Source: an uncultured Lentisphaeria bacterium
GTDB lineage: Bacteria > Verrucomicrobiota > Lentisphaeria > Victivallales > Victivallaceae
Direction: 5' to 3'
Assembly: GCA_903863035.1 (NCBI GenBank)
Contig: CAIPAT010000065.1
Location: 1 to 51,068, forward strand
DNA length: 51,068 bases
Part shown: piece after piece, positions 24,457-33,330 of the stretch
Position numbering within the stretch: position 1 is the first letter of the stretch
Layout of the letters: each line of letters begins with the position of its first letter
Notes under the pieces: model-generated
What the model was told of the DNA's origin: nothing
Database searches by the model: none
The model's input: the letters and a program-made list of their open reading frames with translations, nothing else
Translations under genes and position numbers: made by a program

Positions 24457-27207
24457 TTATTTTCCTTTTTCGCCTATTCTCTCTTTATGAATCCAGCCTG
24501 CATTATGCCGGCGGCTGCAAATCCATTTTTCGATGCCGACGATAATGTATGCAATCATAGATACTGCCAGAATACGCCACCACGATTCAATTCCCAGCGG
24601 CGCGGTATGAAATAATTTATTCGCCAGCGGCACATATGTTATAATCATCTGCAATGCAATCATCAGTCCCACACCGGCCAGCAGCCAGCGATTGGAGAAA
24701 ATTCCCACCGAAAACATTGATCTTGTCAGTGAACGGCAGTTGAACAGATAAAACAGTTCAACCATGACAATCACGTTAACCGCCACTGTGCGGGATTCCG
24801 CCAGTGAAGCGCCGTGATTTTGTTCCCACATAAACAGCCCGAATGCCCCGGCCAGTATTATCACAGTAACCAGCACTGTGCGGAACAGCAGCCCTGCGGT
24901 CATGATCGGGTCCTGCTGATTGCGCGGTTTGCGCAGCATTAAATCTTTTTCCCTCGGTTCAAAGACCAGCATCAAACCAAGCAGCACAGCAGTTGCCATA
25001 TTGATGTATAACACCTGTACCGGCAGCACCGGCAGCACGGTTCCGGCAATAATCGCCGCCAGAATCACCAGCCCTTCGCCGAAGTTGGTCGGCAGCGTCC
25101 AGACAATAAACTTGGTGAGGTTGTCAAAGACATTGCGCCCTTCCTCGACAGCGGCTTCAATGGAGGCAAAATTATCATCGGTCAGCAGCATGTCGGCGGC
25201 CCCTTTGGCGACGTCAGTACCGGTGATTCCCATCGCAATGCCGATGTCAGCCTGCTTCAATGCAGGAGCGTCATTGACCCCGTCACCGGTCATGGCCACA
25301 ACATGATTTCCTGCCTGCAGCGCTTTTACCAGCCGTAGCTTTTGCTCCGGAGCAACCCTGGCAAACACCGTGGTCTGCCCTGCGATGCTGGTCAATTCGG
25401 CATCAGAATACTGCTCCAGCTCTCTGCCGGTAACAGCAGGCGGAGCCGCCTCCTGCCCGGAACTGCCAAGTCCTATCTGCCGGGCAATTGCGGATGCCGT
25501 AAGAATGTGGTCTCCGGTAATCATTTTAACTTCAATGCCTGCTGTTTTGCACCGCTTTATCGCGTTGATTGCTTCCGGGCGCGGCGGATCAATCATTACT
25601 TGCAGACCGGAGAAACAGGCTCCGCCGGCGACGTCTTTATGATTTAGATGACGTGCATCACCATGCATTGGTTTGGATGCGAAAGCCAGAACCCGAAGAC
25701 CTTCAGCTGCCAGTCCATCGGTAATTTTCAGGATGTCTGTCTTGTTCAGCGCAGTTCTATTTCCATGCGCATCAAGCATATCGGAACAGCGCTCTAAGAT
25801 TCTCTCAACCGCACCCTTCATAAAGGCTGTCGTCCGTCCGTCCGCCTGGCGGTGCAGAGTCGCCATGTACTGATATTCAGACTCGAACGGAATTGTGTCA
25901 AGCCGGGGATTGCCGGTAGCGACCTGGTGTTCATTCAATCCGGCCTTGCGCGCAGAAACAAACAGGCACCCCTCTGTCGGGTCACCGCTGACAGAGAATC
26001 TTCCGTCTTTATCAATTAATTGAGAATCATTGCATAGAATGCCGGTCAGCAGACATTCTTTCAAAGCCGGATGCCGGTCCAGGTCACAGATGGAGCCGTC
26101 CAGGTGGACTTTGCCGATGGGATCGTATCCGACGCCGGTCACCGTAAATTGGGCTCCGCCTGCATAAATTAATTGCACTGTCATCTGATTTTCGGTAAGA
26201 GTTCCGGTTTTATCCGAACAGATTACCGTGGTGCTGCCAAGCGTTTCAACCGCCGGCAGCTTCCGGATGATCGCCCGTTTTTCAGCCATGCGTGAAACCC
26301 CGACCGCCAATGTGATTGTAACTGCGGCGGGCAGCCCTTCAGGAATAGCGGCGACGGCTAATGCTACTGCGGCCATGAACATCTGGACGACAGATTCTCC
26401 GCGAAACATTCCAACCGCAAATGTCAGTACCGCCAGCCCCATAATAACGACTAAAAGAAGTTTGCTGAATTCCGCAATTTTCCGGGTAAGAGGCGTGGAG
26501 AGGTCTACGGCTTCCGCCACCATCGCGGCAATGCGTCCCATTTCGGTTTTATCGCCGGTGGCGAACACTATGCCTTCCGCTTGTCCGCTGGCAACCATTG
26601 CTCCGGCAAACGCCAGATTCTTCCGTTCCGCCAGAATCGTATCCGGTTCCAGTATCGCCAATTGTTTTTCAACCGGCACGGATTCGCCGGTCAGAGCCGA
26701 TTCATCAACCCGGAGCTCTCGTATCTTTATCAGGCGCAAATCGGCCGGAACTTTATCACCTGATTGCAGGATCACAATATCACCCGGCACCAGTTCAGCC
26801 GATGGAATCCGGATTTTTTTACCGTCGCGCCGCACGGTGGCTTCAGTGAGCACCATTTTCGCCAGCGCATCAATTGCCCGTTCCGCTTTTGCCTCCTGAA
26901 TGTAGCCGATGACCGCATTGAGCAATACCACACCGAAAATGACTGAAGAGTCCACCCATTCCCCGAGCAGGGCGGTAATGACGGTTGAGCCGAGCAGAAT
27001 ATAGACCAGCGGCGCATTAAACTGCAGCAGAAAACGCATTATTTCGCCGCGCTCTTTTTTCGGAGTAAGTTTATTCCAGCCGTATTGTTTGCGTTTTTCC
27101 ACGACTGCGGCTCCGGTCAGCCCTGACTCCGTATTTACATTCAGCTGCCGGCAAATATCTTCATACGGCAGGCTGTGCCATGACGTTTCTTGTACAGTAT
27201 CTTTCAT
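24457..27207 (-). CDS. P-type cation-transporting ATPase, P-II type (916 aa)
   Basis: The protein has the cation ATPase N-terminal domain, an actuator TGES (173-176), helix M4 with PEGLP (289-293), the phosphorylation site DKTGTLT (332-338), the KGA nucleotide-site segment and the hinge TGDGVNDAPALKQADIGIAM. PEGL places it in the P-IIA (Ca2+-like) group. The M6 region reads INMATAVLLGL, where Ca2+ pumps have NxxTD; the Asp ligand is absent, as in a bacterial branch of unassigned cation ATPases. Cation therefore uncertain. GGAGG precedes ATG 27207. A terminator-like region and promoter flank it. Confidence 0.85.
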   Translation of the reverse strand: MKDTVQETSWHSLPYEDICRQLNVNTESGLTGAAVVEKRKQYGWNKLTPKKERGEIMRFLLQFNAPLVYILLGSTVITALLGEWVDSSVIFGVVLLNAVIGYIQEAKAERAIDALAKMVLTEATVRRDGKKIRIPSAELVPGDIVILQSGDKVPADLRLIKIRELRVDESALTGESVPVEKQLAILEPDTILAERKNLAFAGAMVASGQAEGIVFATGDKTEMGRIAAMVAEAVDLSTPLTRKIAEFSKLLLVVIMGLAVLTFAVGMFRGESVVQMFMAAVALAVAAIPEGLPAAVTITLAVGVSRMAEKRAIIRKLPAVETLGSTTVICSDKTGTLTENQMTVQLIYAGGAQFTVTGVGYDPIGKVHLDGSICDLDRHPALKECLLTGILCNDSQLIDKDGRFSVSGDPTEGCLFVSARKAGLNEHQVATGNPRLDTIPFESEYQYMATLHRQADGRTTAFMKGAVERILERCSDMLDAHGNRTALNKTDILKITDGLAAEGLRVLAFASKPMHGDARHLNHKDVAGGACFSGLQVMIDPPRPEAINAIKRCKTAGIEVKMITGDHILTASAIARQIGLGSSGQEAAPPAVTGRELEQYSDAELTSIAGQTTVFARVAPEQKLRLVKALQAGNHVVAMTGDGVNDAPALKQADIGIAMGITGTDVAKGAADMLLTDDNFASIEAAVEEGRNVFDNLTKFIVWTLPTNFGEGLVILAAIIAGTVLPVLPVQVLYINMATAVLLGLMLVFEPREKDLMLRKPRNQQDPIMTAGLLFRTVLVTVIILAGAFGLFMWEQNHGASLAESRTVAVNVIVMVELFYLFNCRSLTRSMFSVGIFSNRWLLAGVGLMIALQMIITYVPLANKLFHTAPLGIESWWRILAVSMIAYIIVGIEKWICSRRHNAGWIHKERIGEKGK

Positions 27208-27265
27208 TCAGCCTCCAGTTCGTTTCAAATTTATATTGAATTTATAATTTGCGTGCAGAATGATA

Positions 27266-27293
27266 CATATACCTGATTCAGCGCAAAAGTCAA
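27266..27293 (-). promoter_or_regulatory. Promoter of the P-type ATPase gene
   Basis: On the minus strand TTGACT (27288-27293) and TATATG (27266-27271) with a 16-nt spacer, about 60 nt before the start. Confidence 0.45.
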
Positions 27294-27310
27294 TTGATTC
27301 AAGGCCTGAT

Positions 27311-27350
27311 GAAACAAAAACTCCGTTCCAGTATTTGTCCGCAACGGAGT
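27311..27350 (-). terminator. Terminator of the exported TPR gene
   Basis: ACTCCGTT (27320-27327) pairs with AACGGAGT (27343-27350); on the minus strand the stem is followed by TTTTGTTTC. Confidence 0.8.
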
Positions 27351-27375
27351 ATGTTAGATGTTAAATCATACTGAA

Positions 27376-28497
27376 TTACTTCAATTTTTCGATTTCGGCT
27401 TTCGCCTGATTTATATAGCTGGCGGGAACTCCCTTCATGCCGGCGACTGCTTCAAATTGCTTTTTCGCATCATCCTTTTTAGCCTGCTGCAATAAAATTT
27501 TCCCGGCAAGGATTTTACCGCGCGCCGCCCATTCCGGATTCGAACCGACAATCAGATTCACTTTCTCAAGCGTAACCAGCGCGTCTTCAGGCTTGCCATT
27601 TTTATTAAGCAGTTCCGCGCATCTGACGATAGCGAATGTTTTATGATGCGGATTGCTGTCATTCAACTCATAGACTTTGGTAAACGCGGCAATGGCTTCA
27701 TTATCTTTATTCATGATGGAATAAATATCCCCGAGAGAATACCAGCCGAGTCCGCCATTATAAGCATGGTCTCCCTGACCGGCTTTTTCAAAAGCGGCGG
27801 CGGCTTCAGGATATTTTTTCAAGTTTTTGTAAATACCGCCGAGCAGATTATAATACTCGCATCTCAGCGCACCCGGAATCTTTTCGGCTTCTTCCGGAGT
27901 AATTACCGCAACAGCTTTGTCATACTCCTTTTTGTTGTTCAAAACGGTCATTTGATAAATTACCGACCGGTAGTACATGGGAATTTTGACCCCGGCGGTA
28001 TATTCCGCATATTTACCGGCGGCTTCCAGTGCTTTGTCGTTATCATTCTTCTGGAGATAAGCCGCCGTTTTATAATGATATCCCTGTTCTCTGTTTTCCG
28101 GCTCTTTGGAATCAATCAACTGGTCGCAGGCTGCAATACATTCATCAGATTTTCTGCCGTTGTAATATGCCTGGAACTGGTTAATAAGCCATAGATTTCT
28201 CTGGGGGCCGGTTAACTTTTCAAGTTTAAGTACATCTCCGGCGGCGCCGGCGGCTTCAATAAACTTCCTCTGTATATTGTAATTATTGTATTTACATGAT
28301 AGAGCCTGAAGCTTTTCGGCATCACCGCCAGCCATGGACAATGCTTTATCAACGTCTTTCAGGCTGTCGTCATATTTTTTTTGATTATAATTTTTAACGG
28401 CGGAATCGTAGTTTTCTTTAAAAGTCGGTTCGGCTGCATTGGCCGCAAAAGCGGAAATTGCGACGATTGAAAAGATGGACAAAAATTTGCTAGTCAT
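27376..28497 (-). CDS. Exported TPR-repeat protein (373 aa)
   Basis: A typical signal peptide (MTSKFLSIFSIVAISAFAANA, cut after ANA near residue 21) is followed by tetratricopeptide units: SAVKNYNQKKYDDSLKDVDKAL at the start, LGGIYKNLKKYPEAAAAFEKA in the middle and LGDIYSIMNKDNEAIAAFTKVY after it, then a terminal helix pair. It should act in the periplasm or at the membrane as a protein-contact scaffold. AGGAG is 11 nt before ATG 28497. It is transcribed alone; a terminator follows at 27311. Partner unknown. Confidence 0.8.
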   Translation of the reverse strand: MTSKFLSIFSIVAISAFAANAAEPTFKENYDSAVKNYNQKKYDDSLKDVDKALSMAGGDAEKLQALSCKYNNYNIQRKFIEAAGAAGDVLKLEKLTGPQRNLWLINQFQAYYNGRKSDECIAACDQLIDSKEPENREQGYHYKTAAYLQKNDNDKALEAAGKYAEYTAGVKIPMYYRSVIYQMTVLNNKKEYDKAVAVITPEEAEKIPGALRCEYYNLLGGIYKNLKKYPEAAAAFEKAGQGDHAYNGGLGWYSLGDIYSIMNKDNEAIAAFTKVYELNDSNPHHKTFAIVRCAELLNKNGKPEDALVTLEKVNLIVGSNPEWAARGKILAGKILLQQAKKDDAKKQFEAVAGMKGVPASYINQAKAEIEKLK

Positions 28498-28835
28498 AAT
28501 ACATTTCTCCTGAAGATTAACTTAAATTAAAATACAAACCGGCTTGATCTTCTTCCGGTTACCTCCTTGTTCTAGGTGATTTTAGATAAAGCGACAAAAT
28601 CTCAGAACATGATCTAACTTCTTTTAAATCCCGCCTTAATTGTTATCAGTTGCTTTTTCATAATCATCCGAAAGGGTACTTTAATTATATAACCGGCTTA
28701 AGTCAAGAAATAAAAAACAATTTCTCCTTTTTAAAATAAATTATGACTCCACAACTCAAGGCAAAATTGCTCCAATAGGCAGTCTCAAGCGGAATTACGC
28801 ACACTGGTGAACACCGTACGGCATAAAACAAAAGT

Positions 28836-29094
28836 AAAAACCCCGTCCGGAGGGGGGAATTGCTGCCACGGAATGGGGCCGGACGCAATTTTTTAATCTG
28901 GTTGGAGTTAATCGACCCTCGGGTTGCTAAAAGTATTACCCATAATCGGGGTCCGGCAACGAAATTGCTGTTCGTCCGCCTTGCGGGTGAAATCCCCAAA
29001 ACCTCGTATGCTTGCATCGAGGTTGTTTATTGGTGGTTTTTAGTTTTGCATGGCATAGCAAAGATTTTTACCCCGCCCAAAGGACGGGGTTTTT
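28836..29094. mobile_element. 259-bp element with perfect 13-bp terminal inverted repeats (MITE-like or structured RNA)
   Basis: AAAAACCCCGTCC (28836-28848) and its exact inverse GGACGGGGTTTTT (29082-29094) bound the element. The right end also folds locally as a terminator (CCCCG...CGGGG plus TTTTT). Inside are AACCTCG...CGAGGTT (29000-29024, stem of 10 bp with one bulged T), TTTGC/GCAAA, ACGAA/TTCGT and several copies of a GGCCGGAC/GTCCGG core. No transposase is present. It may be a non-autonomous transposable element, or a long RNA whose ends pair. No target duplication is evident. Confidence 0.55.
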
Positions 29095-29100
29095 CAGAAT

Positions 29101-29132
29101 AGAGAAAAGGCAGGCGTTGAAGCACCTGCCTT
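29101..29132 (-). terminator. Terminator of the V-type ATPase operon
   Basis: AAGGCAGG (29107-29114) pairs with CCTGCCTT (29125-29132); on the minus strand the stem ends in TTTTCTCT. It follows the K-subunit gene by 28 bp. Confidence 0.8.
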
Positions 29133-29159
29133 GTATGTACTGGAACCAATAAACCGGAA

Positions 29160-29615
29160 TTAGCCGACAATCAGCAGTCCGGCAACCATTGCGAAAATCG
29201 CGACGGTTTCGATGATACCGATGATCATCAGGTAGTTGGCAAAGCCTTTGCCGGTTTCGCCGTAGGCATCGCAGGCGGAAGCTCCGCATTTACCCTGATA
29301 CAGCGCGGAAAAGCCGATGACCATACCGGAGAAAATACCGGTAAGCAGGAAAAGCGCCCACATCTCAGGATGTGCTTCGACTTTGCCTTTCATTACGATC
29401 ATCAGAATCAGACCGTAAATCGTCTGCGCCAGCGGCGCACCTGCAAACGTCAGCATCAGGAACTGTGCCGGCTTGTTTTGAAGGTAACATTTTTTCCAGG
29501 CTCCGATTGCGGCGCTGCCGGCAATACAAGCTCCCAGGACGGACCCGACCGCGGAAAAACCGATTGCGGAATAACATCCGACGGTCGCCAAATCTTTTGT
29601 GAATTGAGCATCCAT
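29160..29615 (-). CDS. ntpK: V-type ATPase subunit K, rotor ring (151 aa)
   Basis: Four membrane helices in two hairpins form the duplicated proteolipid. The second hairpin carries the ion-binding glutamate E136 in GIIETVAIF; Q64 and Y67 (in PLAQTIYG) and Q107 (in LYQGK) match the Na+ ligands Gln65, Tyr68 and Gln110 of Enterococcus hirae NtpK; Thr64 of that protein is Ala here. So Na+ rather than H+ is the likely coupling ion. It is the last gene of the operon, next to its terminator. Confidence 0.92.
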   Translation of the reverse strand: MDAQFTKDLATVGCYSAIGFSAVGSVLGACIAGSAAIGAWKKCYLQNKPAQFLMLTFAGAPLAQTIYGLILMIVMKGKVEAHPEMWALFLLTGIFSGMVIGFSALYQGKCGASACDAYGETGKGFANYLMIIGIIETVAIFAMVAGLLIVG

Positions 29616-29617
29616 GA

Positions 29618-31411
29618 TTATTCTCCTTTCAAGATGTAATCATTTTCTAGTTTTTTAAAAGGCTTAAATGGAAAGCCGGCCCATTTTAGACCGGCATGAT
29701 TCGAAAATTCCAGGGTGTTCAACCGGACCCCGTGTACCAATACGGCCAGCAGTGACAGCGTTATATTCATCACATGGCCGAATAACACGGTCAACACCGC
29801 CATCGGGATATAGAGCCATCCCGGCGACGCATGCCACAGTGACTCGCCCATGCCGTTGAAGCTTTCGGCAATATAAAATGCGGCGACGCTGACGGCAAAA
29901 AGACGGATGTAAGACAGCGTGTCTACAAATGAACCGAGAGACTCAAGCGGGAAGCTGAATACTTCGGCGGAGTCGCCCCAGTGAATAAAGCAGGTCAGAA
30001 TCAACAGGAACCCGGCGGCATACAGAATGAACATAATCATCGGGTACGGACCCGGAAAAATGATCAGCCGTGTTGCAAGAATCAAATTGCCGAACAGCAC
30101 AAAAATCCAGCCGAGATGCCCCAGCGATTTCCTGGACTTCAAATCTTTCATGGCTTTAAGGACATGACCGGTGGAGAGATGAAGGGCCGCCAGAATGAAA
30201 CAAATCAATTCCATCCGCGAGTTTTTCAATTGAGGATTGTGGTGCGGGTTCAACCATTCAAGCCCGCCTTTTTCCATGCCGAACCAGGAACCGCATAATG
30301 CACCCCAGACAACGGTGACGACACTCAGCAGAATAAATAGGTTTATCGGCAGCCGCAGTTTCTCATTTTTTACGGTAAATTTGGCGATCATCGCGGCAAT
30401 CAGGAAGATTACGCCATAGCCGGCATCGGTAAAGATGACCCCGAAAAAGATCGAAAAGAAAACCAGAAAACAGATACTGATATCCGGTTCCTTATATCCG
30501 GTTGACAACCCCAGAAAGTCAAAGACCGGCTGGACCATGCGAAAAAATTTCGGCAATTCAACCAGTGTAGGAACATTATCATCGGGACCCGGGTTGTGCA
30601 AACCTAAAGCCCAGCCGCTGCTGATTGCAGCCTGCTTGAGTTTCTCTTCATCTCTGGCCGGGACATATCCGGTAAAATAAGCGAGTTCTCCAGTCATGGA
30701 CATACTGTCGCGGTTGGTCAGAAATTCTACAGTCTCTGAAATGTTGGATCTGAGCTGCTCCAATATCTTAAGTCCCTGTGCCAGCGAATGCAGACGCTCA
30801 TCAATTTCCTTCAGACTGGTTTCCCATTTAATGATTTCTTCTTTGAGTTGCTTGAGGCCGGAAATCTTCGGTAGCGTTTCCAGCGGAATGCTTGCCGGAT
30901 CCAGCGGAGTAGTGGAAATTACCGCAAAAAGACAGAATTTCTTGTCCTGATGAATAACTTCACAGACAAAATCGCTTTTTTCTTTAAGCTTCAGGAACTG
31001 GCTGGGAGTAGCGCCGCAGGGATATACATAAATTCCTTTATCCTCAAGCTGTTTCATAGAATCTTCGGAAAAATCGCCCCACGGCTCAATAACTTCCAGC
31101 TGGTGTTTCAGTTCACCCAGTGCTCTGGCAACAGACTGTTTTTCGTCAATGAGCTTGAGCGTCTCCTGCACAATCCGGAGTCCGTCTGTCAGATCGAGCA
31201 GCTTCGCGTTATGCTTATGCTTGATTTCACTTAAAAATGCGGAAACTTTATCAATATCAGTCATCGTGTGTCTGGCATCGCCCTGTTCCAGGGTTTCGCC
31301 GCGCAGTTCAAACTGGAGATGCATAATGCCCATTTCACGCAGTTTGCTCAGCGCCGATTCGCGATCTGAAACCAGACAGACTAAAGTCACTTTTTTCATT
31401 GGTACGATCAT
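29618..31411 (-). CDS. ntpI: V-type ATPase subunit I, membrane stator (597 aa)
   Basis: The N-terminal half (about 1-300) is soluble and coiled-coil rich; the C-terminal half has about seven or eight membrane helices, with a conserved DAGYG near residue 340 and the late SYIRLFAVSVA helix holding the essential Arg that drives ion passage. Its start overlaps the stop of the D gene by 4 bp (ATGA type). It links the peripheral stalks to the ring of K subunits and contains the two ion half-channels. Confidence 0.92.
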   Translation of the reverse strand: MIVPMKKVTLVCLVSDRESALSKLREMGIMHLQFELRGETLEQGDARHTMTDIDKVSAFLSEIKHKHNAKLLDLTDGLRIVQETLKLIDEKQSVARALGELKHQLEVIEPWGDFSEDSMKQLEDKGIYVYPCGATPSQFLKLKEKSDFVCEVIHQDKKFCLFAVISTTPLDPASIPLETLPKISGLKQLKEEIIKWETSLKEIDERLHSLAQGLKILEQLRSNISETVEFLTNRDSMSMTGELAYFTGYVPARDEEKLKQAAISSGWALGLHNPGPDDNVPTLVELPKFFRMVQPVFDFLGLSTGYKEPDISICFLVFFSIFFGVIFTDAGYGVIFLIAAMIAKFTVKNEKLRLPINLFILLSVVTVVWGALCGSWFGMEKGGLEWLNPHHNPQLKNSRMELICFILAALHLSTGHVLKAMKDLKSRKSLGHLGWIFVLFGNLILATRLIIFPGPYPMIMFILYAAGFLLILTCFIHWGDSAEVFSFPLESLGSFVDTLSYIRLFAVSVAAFYIAESFNGMGESLWHASPGWLYIPMAVLTVLFGHVMNITLSLLAVLVHGVRLNTLEFSNHAGLKWAGFPFKPFKKLENDYILKGE

Positions 31412-32016
31412 GCTGCCGCCTCCTGAGATTTGCGTTTGGCGATCTTGGAACGGGCAACTCCGGCGGTGTCATTATTGCCGAGAGCGATTCTGATGACGCG
31501 GATATTTTCCCGGCATTCGGGTATTTTAATTTTTTCAAAGAGATTAACGCGCTGTGAGGTGGTTTTTAATTCCCGCGACAGCAGCCGGAATTGCTCTTCT
31601 ATGACTTTATGCGCTTCTTCCAGTTCAATTATTTTTTTGACGGCTTCAACGCCGTCATCAATCCAGGAATCTTCCATAAATAAATCGTATTCTTTAATAG
31701 AAAAATTGATGGAATTGAAAACTGGAACCTGAACTCCGCCGATATTGGCGGTGCCTGTTTCCACGCTTTCAACCTGAATGATCGAAGAAAGCAGCTTTAC
31801 CGCATGTTCATCGCTGAAAAGACTGATCCATGCCACAATATTTTTGCGAAGCATCTCCGCGGCTTCTTCATTTTCGCGCAACCGGGCCTGGCTCTTGCGG
31901 ATTTCCATCTGAAGCTGCTGCTTTTTCAACTGCAGCATCGGCAGAAAACGCATGAATTGCTTCAGCGCATCCTGCTGAGCCTTAAGTTCGGTTTTGGTCA
32001 TTTTAATTTTAGCCAT
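31408..32016 (-). CDS. ntpD: V-type ATPase subunit D, central stalk (202 aa)
   Basis: The protein is two long helices with a short middle domain, as expected for the rotor shaft: MTKTELKAQQDALKQFMRFL at the start, and a C-terminal helix with VNLFEKIKIPECRENIRVIRIAL, the D-subunit signature. Length is normal. It follows B by 22 bp and overlaps I by 4 bp. Confidence 0.93.
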   Translation of the reverse strand: MAKIKMTKTELKAQQDALKQFMRFLPMLQLKKQQLQMEIRKSQARLRENEEAAEMLRKNIVAWISLFSDEHAVKLLSSIIQVESVETGTANIGGVQVPVFNSINFSIKEYDLFMEDSWIDDGVEAVKKIIELEEAHKVIEEQFRLLSRELKTTSQRVNLFEKIKIPECRENIRVIRIALGNNDTAGVARSKIAKRKSQEAAA

Positions 32017-32037
32017 AGTGACACCTCCCGGAATTAA

Positions 32038-33330
32038 TTATTCCGGCCAATACTCCTTAATAAGGTTCATGCGGATACTGGTCTCGGTTTTGTCAAAACA
32101 CTCAGCCAATGTTTTCCACCCTAAATCAAGGGCGTCTTCCAGCGGGATATTTTTGGACAAGTCCATCATGCGCTCTTCGAAAAGCGCACCGTATTTGAGC
32201 AGCTTGATATCCCAGGCGCTCATCTGGAAACCCATCGACTGCTTTTCCAGCGTTTCTTTGTAATCGGCATACAGGCGGATCATCGTGTCCATGATCGTAC
32301 GGTGATCGGAACGGGTATCCGCGTTTACCTGCTGTTTCAGGCGGCTCAAAGAACCGAACGGTTCAATACGGCCGTGGCGCAGGTAGAACTGTCCTTCAGT
32401 AATATATCCGGTATTGTCCGGAATCGGGTGCGTAATGTCATCGCCAGGCATCGTTGTCGCGGTCAGAATAGTGATGGAGCCGGCGCCTTCGAAGTCAACC
32501 GCCTTTTCGTATCTTGACGCCAGCTGGCTGTAGAGGTCGCCGGGATAACCGCGGTTTGACGGAATCTGTTCCATGGTAATGGCGATTTCCTTCATGGCAT
32601 CGGCAAAGTTCGTCATATCTGTCAGCAGCACCAGTACCCGCTTGCCTTCCAAAGCATAGGCTTCGGCAACGGCCAGCGACATATCCGGCACCAGCAGACA
32701 TTCGACGACGGGGTCGGCGGCAGTGTGAATGAACATAATTGAACGGGAAAGAGACCCTGCCTCGTCAAGCGTATTACGGAAATAAAGATAGTCGTCATAT
32801 TTAAGCCCCATGCCGCCGATGATAATGACATCAACTTCGGCCTGCAGGGCGATGCGCGCCAGCAACTGATTGTAAGGTTCGCCGGCGACGGAGAAGATCG
32901 GTATCTTCTGCGATTCGACGAGGGTATTGAACACGTCAATCATCGGAATCCCGGTACGGATCATCTTTCTCGGAATGATTCGTTTTGCCGGATTGACTGA
33001 CGGGCCGTTGATCTCAATCAGATTTTCATCAACAGGAGGACGGTTGTCCCGCGGAACGCCGCGTCCGTTAAATATTCTGCCGAGCAAATCTTTTGACGAT
33101 GAAACCCGCATCGGGTAACCCAGAAAACGTACCTGATCGCCAGTGTTTACCCCGCGGCTGCCGGCAAAGACCTGAAGATATACTTTACGGTCCAGCAGTC
33201 GTATAACCTGAGCCAGAGAAGTGCCTCTGGCGCTGGTGACTTCCGCAAGGTCGTTATATGCGACATTATCAGCCTCGACGGTGATAACGTTACCTGCGAT
33301 CTGAATAATGCGATGATATACTTTACGCAT
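32038..33330 (-). CDS. ntpB: V-type ATPase subunit B (430 aa)
   Basis: A non-catalytic nucleotide-binding subunit: no Walker A lysine motif (it has [15 protein letters not shown] in that place), an [11 protein letters not shown] strand, the [19 protein letters not shown] stretch and [15 protein letters not shown], all typical of B. It begins 8 bp inside the end of the A gene. With A it forms the hexameric head. Start MRKVYHR at 33330. Confidence 0.95.
   Translation of the reverse strand: MRKVYHRIIQIAGNVITVEADNVAYNDLAEVTSARGTSLAQVIRLLDRKVYLQVFAGSRGVNTGDQVRFLGYPMRVSSSKDLLGRIFNGRGVPRDNRPPVDENLIEINGPSVNPAKRIIPRKMIRTGIPMIDVFNTLVESQKIPIFSVAGEPYNQLLARIALQAEVDVIIIGGMGLKYDDYLYFRNTLDEAGSLSRSIMFIHTAADPVVECLLVPDMSLAVAEAYALEGKRVLVLLTDMTNFADAMKEIAITMEQIPSNRGYPGDLYSQLASRYEKAVDFEGAGSITILTATTMPGDDITHPIPDNTGYITEGQFYLRHGRIEPFGSLSRLKQQVNADTRSDHRTIMDTMIRLYADYKETLEKQSMGFQMSAWDIKLLKYGALFEERMMDLSKNIPLEDALDLGWKTLAECFDKTETSIRMNLIKEYWPE

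Larger units (their letters stand above)
28498..29159. other. Intergenic region holding the 259-bp inverted-repeat element
   Basis: Nearest the TPR gene (28498-28700) is its leader; a perfect AAGGAGGT on the minus strand near 28553-28560 is not followed by a start codon at normal distance. From 28836 to 29094 lies the inverted-repeat element, and a terminator of the V-ATPase operon follows at 29101. No convincing protein gene is seen: frames running through the element lack ribosome binding sites and overlap on both strands. Confidence 0.6.

Noticed and set aside
28550-28565. ACCTCCTT on the plus strand as the end of a 16S rRNA gene
   Set aside because: The surrounding bases do not match the conserved rRNA 3' end; it is simply a Shine-Dalgarno-like word read on the minus strand.
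28703-29017. Minus-strand frame of 104 codons through the inverted-repeat element
   Set aside because: No ribosome binding site, no signal of a family, and a plus-strand frame (28860-29102) overlaps it, so both are probably by-products of the repeat's base composition.
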